From Mucilaginibacter lappiensis (GTDB taxonomy: Bacteria; Bacteroidota; Bacteroidia; Sphingobacteriales; Sphingobacteriaceae): a stretch of 64,000 bases of DNA. The translations under genes and the position numbers were made by a program. Positions 58,717 to 64,000 of the stretch are shown here, one piece after another (within the stretch, counting starts at the first letter, position 1; each line of letters begins with the position of its first letter). The stretch covers positions 1 through 64,000 of the forward strand of contig NZ_FTMG01000013.1 in NCBI RefSeq assembly GCF_900155965.1, given 5' to 3'. The notes under the pieces were generated by a model. The model searched no databases. It worked only from the letters and a program-made list of their open reading frames with translations, and was not told where the DNA came from.

Positions 58717-60390
58717 ATGAAAATAAAATATTTATACAACATCGCGTCGGCCATTTGGGTACTGGCAGCGTTTGCTTTACCCGTTAAGGCTCAACTTGGT
58801 GCCAATCGCGAAACGTTTACCCGCGCCGATAGCTTACGCGGCAGTTTAACGCCTCTGCGCACCTGTTATGATATCAATTACTACCACCTGAATGTGAAGT
58901 TTGATATCGATCAAAAATACATCAGCGGCAGCAACCAGTTTAAGTTTACCGCTACGCAGGATTTCACCAAACTACAATTCGACCTGTTTGCTAACCTCAA
59001 GGTGGATAAGGTAGTTTACAAAGGTCAGGAATTGCCTTATACACGGGAGTTTAACGCGGTATTCATCACTTTCCCCCAAACCATAACCAAAGGCAGCGCC
59101 GACGAGTTTACCGTATTTTACTCCGGTAATCCTACCGTTGCCAAACACGCTCCCTGGGATGGAGGCATCGTGTATACTACTGATTCATTGGGTAAACCCT
59201 GGGTGGCTACCGCCTGCCAGGGAATTGGCGCCAGCATCTGGTGGCCTACCAAAGATCATCAGTATGACGAGGTGGACAGCGCTCTTATCAGCATAAGCGT
59301 ACCTAATGGTTTAAAAGATGTATCAAACGGTCGCTTACGTAAGGTAACTAAACTAAAGGATGGCTATACCCGCTTTGATTGGTTTGTAGCCAACCCCATT
59401 AACAACTACGATATTGAAGCTAACATTGGTGATTATGTACACTACGATGACATATACCAGGGCGAAAAAGGTAAACTGACTATGGATTACTGGCCACTAA
59501 GCTACAACCTGAACAAAGCTAAAAAGCAATGGAATGAGAATGCCACCAAAATGCTTAAAGCATTTGAGTACTGGTTTGGCCCTTATCCGTTTTATGAAGA
59601 CGGCTATAAACTGATAGAGGCGCCGCATCTGGGGATGGAGCACCAAAGTGGTACGGCCTACGGTAATCATTATCAGAACGGCTACCTGGGTCGCGACCTT
59701 TCGGGTACGGGTTGGGGCCTAAAATGGGATTTTATCGTAGTACATGAAAGCGGGCACGAATGGTTTGGCAATAATATCACCTCAAAGGATGTAGCCGATA
59801 TGTGGATCCATGAAAGCTTTACCAATTACTCCGAATCATTATTTGTAGAAACCTATTATGGCAAGCAGGCCGGGCAGGAGTATGTTCATGGTACCCGCCT
59901 GGCTATCCAGAATGATCGCCCTATTGTAGGCCCATATGGTGTAAATCGTGAAGGATCTGGCGATATGTACTATAAAGGCGGTAACCTGCTTAACATGATA
60001 CGCACCGTTATTAACGACGATGAAAAATGGCGCAATATCCTGCGCGGGCTCAATAAAACCTTCTATCACCAAACCGTTACTTACGACCAGGTGGTTAATT
60101 ATATCACAACACAAAGTGGTATGAACCTGGCGCCTATATTTGACCAGTACCTGCATTATAAAAACATCCCTATCCTGGAGTTTTTGAGCATCAACGGCAG
60201 AATACTTTGCCGCTGGATAAATGTAAGCAGCAAAACATTCAACATGCCGGTAAGGGTTAAAGTAAAAGGCGGCGATTACAAATTCATTACCCCCACCACC
60301 AGCCTAACACCATTAAAACTGGAGGGTGCCACAGAAGATAATATCGAAGTAGATACTTTTAACTATTACATAGGGGTAGCGCGTGATTAA
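58717..60390 (+). CDS. M1-family metallopeptidase, exported, second of a tandem pair
   Basis: A 557-residue paralogue of the 56353-58032 product, about three quarters identical by eye. Signal peptide WVLAAFALPVKAQ; shared DSLRGSLTPLRTCYDINYYH, LGMEHQSGTAYGN, zinc site HESGHEWFGN with His343, Glu344 and His347, and Glu366 in WIHESFTNYSE. Both copies keep all zinc ligands. Differences cluster in the C-terminal third (SINGRILCRWINVSSKTFNM against RDGKLLSRWIADVNGFTMPV), so specificity may differ. It ends the operon that began at 56353. A TGGGTTTACA element lies downstream. Confidence 0.93.
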   Translation: MKIKYLYNIASAIWVLAAFALPVKAQLGANRETFTRADSLRGSLTPLRTCYDINYYHLNVKFDIDQKYISGSNQFKFTATQDFTKLQFDLFANLKVDKVVYKGQELPYTREFNAVFITFPQTITKGSADEFTVFYSGNPTVAKHAPWDGGIVYTTDSLGKPWVATACQGIGASIWWPTKDHQYDEVDSALISISVPNGLKDVSNGRLRKVTKLKDGYTRFDWFVANPINNYDIEANIGDYVHYDDIYQGEKGKLTMDYWPLSYNLNKAKKQWNENATKMLKAFEYWFGPYPFYEDGYKLIEAPHLGMEHQSGTAYGNHYQNGYLGRDLSGTGWGLKWDFIVVHESGHEWFGNNITSKDVADMWIHESFTNYSESLFVETYYGKQAGQEYVHGTRLAIQNDRPIVGPYGVNREGSGDMYYKGGNLLNMIRTVINDDEKWRNILRGLNKTFYHQTVTYDQVVNYITTQSGMNLAPIFDQYLHYKNIPILEFLSINGRILCRWINVSSKTFNMPVRVKVKGGDYKFITPTTSLTPLKLEGATEDNIEVDTFNYYIGVARD

Positions 60391-60422
60391 GTTGTATTAG
60401 GTTAAGTGGAGTGCTTTAAAAA

Positions 60423-60530
60423 GTGGGTTTACATGGTTTACACATTTTATGGTTTACATTTATTTATATAATTGAAAATCAATAACTTAAACTAGATTTA
60501 TCATTATATTATGGGTTTACATGTAAACCA
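60423..60530. repeat. TGGGTTTACA-bounded intergenic element, copy B
   Basis: The first 21 bases (60423-60443) equal 5499-5519 exactly. The right end is ATGGGTTTACATGTAAACCA, itself a palindrome. The A+T core shares words such as AATCAATAA with copy A. No frame runs through it. Confidence 0.65.
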
Positions 60531-60578
60531 TCCCGGGGCCCTCTGCGAGAGACCTGAGGGAACATAAAGTTGTATTAG

Positions 60579-60659
60579 TTTGTCATCCTGAAGAACGAAG
60601 AATCTGTTAGTTAAGATGCATATTCTATATATAGATCCTTCGTTCCTCAGGATGACAAA
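60579..60659. repeat. TTTGTCAT...ATGACAAA imperfect palindrome, copy 3
   Basis: TTTGTCATCCTGAAGAACGA AG on the left pairs almost perfectly with CTTCGTTCCTCAGGATGACAAA on the right; the variable centre has TAAGATGCATATTC. With the element at 60423-60530 it fills much of the 352-base gap 60391-60742; the remainder shows nothing recognised. Confidence 0.78.
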
Positions 60660-60742
60660 AAGCCAGAAAGCCTATTTTATTTTAAAAACAATGCAACCTA
60701 TCGGCACGTGTTGCGTCTTATAAACAAATAATTAACATTAAC

Positions 60743-61480
60743 ATGAAATCACTGACCAAACTTTTATTACTTGCAGCTTTAGCAACAGGCACTGCCGGCT
60801 ATACTTACGCTGCACCTGTTACTACTGTTAAAACCATACAACAAAGCACACAGGATCGTCATTTATCAGGCTTCAGGGCTATTGATCTGGCAGGCTCGTT
60901 TGATGTTTATATTACCCAGGGCTCTACAGAATCAGTAAAGGTGGAGGCCCCGGCTAATGTTATTGACCGTATTGTTACCGAAGTAGAGGGCGGCGTATTA
61001 AAAATACACAGTAAAAAAGACTCCAACTGGAATAACTGGGGGTTTGGAAATAAAAAAATGGTGATCTACGTTACCGCAAAGGATCTGAACAGTGTTTCGG
61101 TAACCGGTTCGGGCGATATCCTTTTTAAGGAAGGAATCAGTACCAACTCGTTAAAATTAAACATCACCGGATCTGGTGACATGCAGGGCAAAGTAAATGT
61201 AAAAAAACTCGAAAGCAGGATATCAGGTTCCGGCGATATGAGCCTATCGGGCCGCGCTGATGAATCAAGCGTAAGCGTAGTGGGTTCCGGCGATTTTAAA
61301 GCCCGCGAACTGGTAACTGTAAATACTGCGGTACGCGTAGCAGGCTCAGGCGATGCCACTGTAAATGCCAGCAATAAAGTAGATGCTTCTGTAAGCGGCT
61401 CCGGCGATATTCACTATACCGGCGGCGCTAAAAATATCAGCAGCTCCAAAGCCGGCAGTGGGGATATCAGCAGGCTGTAA
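60743..61480 (+). CDS. GIN-domain (DUF2807) exported protein with seven GSGD repeats
   Basis: A 245-residue secreted or periplasmic protein: signal MKSLTKLLLLAALATGTAGY (cleavage near AAP). The mature part is the head-GIN domain of DUF2807/putative auto-transporter adhesins: FRAIDLAGSFDVYITQGSTE, VKVEAPANVIDRIVTEVEGG, then a right-handed beta-helix-like series whose turns repeat GSGD seven times (VTGSGDI, ITGSGDM, ISGSGDM, VVGSGDF, VAGSGDA, VSGSGDI, KAGSGDI), about one per 17-20 residues. GSGD turns may bind calcium or simply cap beta strands. Function unknown. Its stop codon lies in an inverted repeat shared with the next gene. Confidence 0.88.
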   Translation: MKSLTKLLLLAALATGTAGYTYAAPVTTVKTIQQSTQDRHLSGFRAIDLAGSFDVYITQGSTESVKVEAPANVIDRIVTEVEGGVLKIHSKKDSNWNNWGFGNKKMVIYVTAKDLNSVSVTGSGDILFKEGISTNSLKLNITGSGDMQGKVNVKKLESRISGSGDMSLSGRADESSVSVVGSGDFKARELVTVNTAVRVAGSGDATVNASNKVDASVSGSGDIHYTGGAKNISSSKAGSGDISRL

Positions 61481-61626
61481 CCTCACCCTGCCCTCTCCAA
61501 AAAAGAAGAGGGTTCCTGATTAGCATTGGGTTTAAAAATAAAAGAGCGATAGAATTGATTCTATCGCTCTTTTTGTCCAATATATAAGTAAGAATCCACT
61601 CCTTTGGAGAGGGCTGGGTGAGGTTA
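61478..61626. repeat. TAACCTCACCC inverted repeat carrying both stop codons and a terminator
   Basis: Left arm TAACCTCACCCTGCCCTCTCC (61478-61498); the right arm reads back on the minus strand as TAACCTCACCCAGCCCTCTCC (ends 61626). The TAA at each outer end is the stop codon of one of two convergent genes, and a perfect terminator stem lies in the middle. Confidence 0.8.
61540..61573. terminator. Bidirectional terminator between the GIN and DUF2490 genes
   Basis: AAAAGAGCGATAGAAT/ATTCTATCGCTCTTTT, 16 bp perfect, 2-base loop, T-run on both strands. Confidence 0.92.
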
Positions 61627-62349
61627 AAACCTCGTATAAAAAGCCAGCTGAGCCACGTGGTTCAGCGTATAGGTTTCGGCCAGGTTAATGTATTGGTTAA
61701 GGTAGCCGGCTTCTACATCAAACATTTTGCTCACGCGGTAACCTACTGCAACGTAAGCACGGTTTTGATCAAAGAAGTGTTTATTCACCCGGTTTTTATT
61801 CTGAACATTAAAAAACACTTCGTTCTGCAGGGCCAGGAAAGGGCCTTTGGTAAATACGGCCGAGTCATTCTTAAACGGAATTACCCCCCTTACAAAATAC
61901 CGGAAACGCTGGGCAAAATAATCGTCATTCTTGTTATTGGCCGTTTGCCCTAAAAAGCGTTGCTCCAAACGGAAACGATGTGCCACGGCTATGTGTTTAC
62001 CCAACTTATGCGAGTAAGTATACTGCTGCCATATCCGTTGTTCGGGCCTGAAGGTTTTGTCGCCATTGGCAGTACGGCCATTAGTGGCTATATAGGCATA
62101 ACCCAATGCCGCAACTTTGTTATTGGCAAAATAATAATTGGCCGACGGGCGCAGCAGGGTGTGTTTTAAATAACTGAGGTCGTCATGTGAGCGGAATTGC
62201 CCGTCAAATGAATAACCCCAGTGCTCCGATAGTCGCTGGCTGTGAAACCAGGCCGCCCAACCCGAAAATTGATTCTCTTGCGCCAATAGCCTTGCAGGAG
62301 CTATAAACAGTACCACAAGAAGAACCAGTAATTTGTGCTTTAATTGCAT
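61624..62349 (-). CDS. DUF2490-type outer-membrane protein
   Basis: A 241-residue protein from ATG 62349 (MQLKHKLLVLLVVLFIAPAR signal, then LLAQ); an ATG at 62382 would add 11 residues outside the usual signal. The mature part matches DUF2490: FSGWAAWFHSQRLSEHWGYS, GQFRSHDDLSYLKHTLLRPS, EQRIWQQYTYSHKLGKHIAV, HRFRLEQRF and the strand-ending NHVAQLAFYTRF with C-terminal Phe, so a small 10-12-stranded barrel is likely. Function unknown. It is probably the last gene of a minus-strand set with 62466-63494 and 63506-64000. Confidence 0.82.
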   Translation of the reverse strand: MQLKHKLLVLLVVLFIAPARLLAQENQFSGWAAWFHSQRLSEHWGYSFDGQFRSHDDLSYLKHTLLRPSANYYFANNKVAALGYAYIATNGRTANGDKTFRPEQRIWQQYTYSHKLGKHIAVAHRFRLEQRFLGQTANNKNDDYFAQRFRYFVRGVIPFKNDSAVFTKGPFLALQNEVFFNVQNKNRVNKHFFDQNRAYVAVGYRVSKMFDVEAGYLNQYINLAETYTLNHVAQLAFYTRF

Positions 62350-62375
62350 AGTATATGTGATTTGTGTTAAAATTA

Positions 62376-62439
62376 GTATCAAGTAGCTAGTATCATGACC
62401 GAATTAAAATCTTGATACTTGATACTAGCTACTTGATAC
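62376..62439. repeat. Inverted pair of heptad arrays (AGTATCA type)
   Basis: GTATCAAGTAGCTAGTATCA (62376-62395) has its perfect 20-base complement at 62420-62439. Units: AGTATCA AGTAGCT AGTATCA on the left; CTTGATA CTTGATA CTAGCTA CTTGATA from 62411. Related to 5644-5677. Confidence 0.75.
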
Positions 62440-62465
62440 CTTACTAAGGTTAATTTTTTTCTCTA

Positions 62466-63494
62466 CTAATCCTTGAATCGCGCCAGGACTTTCCGGCCCA
62501 GATCAAACGTTACCCTAAACACTTCCTGGTTACTCATCTGATATCCCGGCACCTGGTGAAGGCTTAAAATAAACTGCCCCTTTATCCTGTTAGCTAAAAA
62601 CGCGGTATAAATCATATCCAAACGGTTATAGGTTTTGTACTGATAAAACGAATCGCCGTATATAATATGACTGCCCTGGCCTTTATAAAATTCATCGTAC
62701 AAAGCAAACTGGTGCCAGCCAAAATAAGCATTAGCTATAAAGCCTTTAGGTGTTTGAAAACCATCCACACCACGGGTACGCTCAAATGACGCCATGCCAC
62801 CTGCTTCTACTGATAACGAATCTAAAAAGGTTTTATGACTAAAATCCAAACCTAAACGGATCTGACCGCCGCCATTATCCTGTATATGATCATTAGGGAT
62901 AGGAACGCCCGGACCTGCATCATGCAGCAATAAAAAGTAATGCGACACATAAAAAGGACCGTAAAGTGAAGGACGGTATTTACCAGATAAGCCAAACAAA
63001 AACTCCTCGCGTTCGGTATCGGTTTGATGGCTTACCCAGTCAATCCAACCAGTTTCGGTAAAGTGCTCGTTATGATAGCGGGCCAGTAAACCTTCCACGT
63101 TGGGGCGGTAATAACGCAGGGTATCATTCAGCAAAGCGCGGGGGTAATCGTCCAGTAAACCTTCCCTTGGGAATGCACCCGCGTTAAACAACCAGTTTTT
63201 CCCGGTATAGCTATAGTAAGCCACGGGATTAACCTTGGCAAAATAAGGTTTTGCGCCAAAATCATGCAGGGCATTAACACCTACAATAAAGTGATGCACA
63301 CTATCGATGTTTAAACCCAGATCCAGCTCGGTACGTACCCCAGAATAGGTATGGGACCGTTCAACAAAAGGTTTATACTCGCGGTTATCCAGAAAACCCA
63401 TTCCATTAAAATGGATGTCGAGGTTGTTTTGTGCTAAAGCAGCTGTGCTGCTTATGAAGGTAATGATTGCAAATAAGTATAATTTTTTAAGCAT
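62466..63494 (-). CDS. Outer-membrane-like protein of unknown function
   Basis: A 342-residue exported protein (signal MLKKLYLFAIITFISSTAAL then AQ). Strand-rich with many aromatic residues: SHTYSGVRTELDLGLNIDSV, FAKVNPVAYYSYTGKNWLFN, HYFLLLHDAGPGVPIPNDHI, FIANAYFGWHQFALYDEFYK. It ends NQEVFRVTFDLGRKVLARFKD rather than in an aromatic residue. A 14-18-strand barrel is plausible. I do not recognise a family. The next gene upstream (63506 on) ends 11 bases away, same strand, so an operon is likely. Confidence 0.72.
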   Translation of the reverse strand: MLKKLYLFAIITFISSTAALAQNNLDIHFNGMGFLDNREYKPFVERSHTYSGVRTELDLGLNIDSVHHFIVGVNALHDFGAKPYFAKVNPVAYYSYTGKNWLFNAGAFPREGLLDDYPRALLNDTLRYYRPNVEGLLARYHNEHFTETGWIDWVSHQTDTEREEFLFGLSGKYRPSLYGPFYVSHYFLLLHDAGPGVPIPNDHIQDNGGGQIRLGLDFSHKTFLDSLSVEAGGMASFERTRGVDGFQTPKGFIANAYFGWHQFALYDEFYKGQGSHIIYGDSFYQYKTYNRLDMIYTAFLANRIKGQFILSLHQVPGYQMSNQEVFRVTFDLGRKVLARFKD

Positions 63495-63505
63495 GGGGTA
63501 ATGTA

Positions 63506-64000
63506 TTATTTAACTGTAAAATTGATAGCACCGCTATTTCTGCCTCCTTCAAATGGTAGGGTACGTAAAGAGAGTATCAATTCGTACCGCCCTTTTTTGG
63601 CAGGCGCTGTAACGGCAAAATTATAATGGGCATTTTGCCCGGGTTGTAAAGCAATATGATAAAAACTGTCGTCGGCCTTTTGAACATTCTGAAAGCCATC
63701 ATCTCCAAAAAAGCAAGCTTCAAAATATAGCGGCGGCTCTCCCGGAGCATTTCCAAAATCAACAGGAAAGCTGTATGTATTTTTAAATGACAGGTTAAGC
63801 GTAACCTTTTCGCCGGGCGATGCGGTTATTTTGTAAGCAGGTAATTCAAAATCTATTTTCTGATAGGTACGTACATTATTTACCCAACAGGCATACCAGT
63901 TACCAACTGATGTTTTAATGGTATCGGTAGTTGTGCCCGGTATAGGGTCCTCCACTACCAGGTAGGCTCTTTTATGTTGTATACTATCATCAATGGGCCA
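63506..64000 (-). CDS. Protein of unknown function, C-terminal part, cut by the window end
   Basis: The minus-strand frame runs from 63508 through the window end (64000) without a stop; the GTG at 63955 is not a convincing start because the frame continues upstream in good coding style (PIDDSIQHKRAYLVVEDPIP). The visible ~164 residues include NWYACWVNNVRTYQKIDFEL, an immunoglobulin-like strand pattern (PGEKVTLNLSFKNTYSFPVD and GRYELILSLRTLPFEGGRNS) and four Cys/Trp landmarks. It is probably the C-terminal periplasmic domain of a membrane or exported protein. No family named. It lies directly upstream of the 62466-63494 gene in the likely operon. Confidence 0.65.
   Translation of the reverse strand, partial: WPIDDSIQHKRAYLVVEDPIPGTTTDTIKTSVGNWYACWVNNVRTYQKIDFELPAYKITASPGEKVTLNLSFKNTYSFPVDFGNAPGEPPLYFEACFFGDDGFQNVQKADDSFYHIALQPGQNAHYNFAVTAPAKKGRYELILSLRTLPFEGGRNSGAINFTVK

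Overview
The window looks like a chromosomal segment of a Bacteroidota bacterium, most likely a Sphingobacteriaceae member close to Mucilaginibacter or Pedobacter (inferred from gene families; no database was searched). Supporting signs are two TonB-dependent receptors with carboxypeptidase-regulatory N-domains, several outer-membrane beta-barrel proteins, a fused CrtYcd-type lycopene cyclase with CrtB, CrtI and CrtZ, an FHS-family sugar permease, DUF5606, DUF2490 and GIN-domain proteins, and promoter boxes of the Bacteroidota form TAnnTTTG. Base composition is moderately A+T-rich.

Layout. The first ~400 bases hold the start of a tyrosine-recombinase gene running off the left edge beside a tRNA-Asn(GTT) gene, so the left edge is probably the end of an integrated element and the rest is host chromosome. 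0.5-5.4 kb: a PfkB kinase and a carotenoid locus (crtB, an unknown gene, lycopene cyclase and a small cytochrome b5 in one operon, with crtI divergent). 5.7-15 kb: small unknown genes, carA, panB, an RluA-type pseudouridine synthase, a VOC protein, a YiaK-like dehydrogenase, purN and an acyltransferase. 15-21 kb: a TonB receptor and two tandem outer-membrane paralogues. 21-27 kb: a beta-lactamase-like hydrolase, a PIN toxin with an unusual fused antitoxin, lpxK overlapping a purine nucleoside phosphorylase gene, and a putative porin. 27-37 kb: secreted and housekeeping genes (PPIase, DUF5606, Dabb, CDF transporter, rlmH, a MutS-like ATPase) and a second TonB receptor. 37-45 kb: leuS, a lipoprotein, an ECF sigma factor, murB, azoR and a DMT transporter. 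45-54 kb: two glycosyltransferases, a sugar permease, crtZ, lpdA and an APH-type kinase. 54-64 kb: a CocE/NonD hydrolase, two tandem M1 peptidases around a small secreted protein, a GIN-domain protein, a DUF2490 protein and two unknown genes, the last cut by the window end.

How genes fit together. CrtB, CrtI, the lycopene cyclase and CrtZ would take geranylgeranyl diphosphate through phytoene, lycopene and beta-carotene to zeaxanthin; no GGPP synthase is in the window. The cytochrome b5 protein sharing the crt operon is a candidate electron donor. Many of the remaining genes form an exported, envelope-facing set.

The most unusual content is repetitive and mostly intergenic: (1) arrays of degenerate 7-base units of at least four kinds, often in inverted pairs that fill the gap between two genes; (2) a palindromic element found intergenically at 7.2 kb and again in frame inside leuS; (3) two diverged copies of a ~270-base element ending in a hairpin whose upper stem differs in sequence but still pairs; (4) eight or so 80-90-base imperfect palindromes, most of the TGTCAT...ATGACA type; (5) a TGGGTTTACA-bounded element in two copies. 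These, with the antitoxin-YegP fusion and the integrase at tRNA-Asn, are the main leads.
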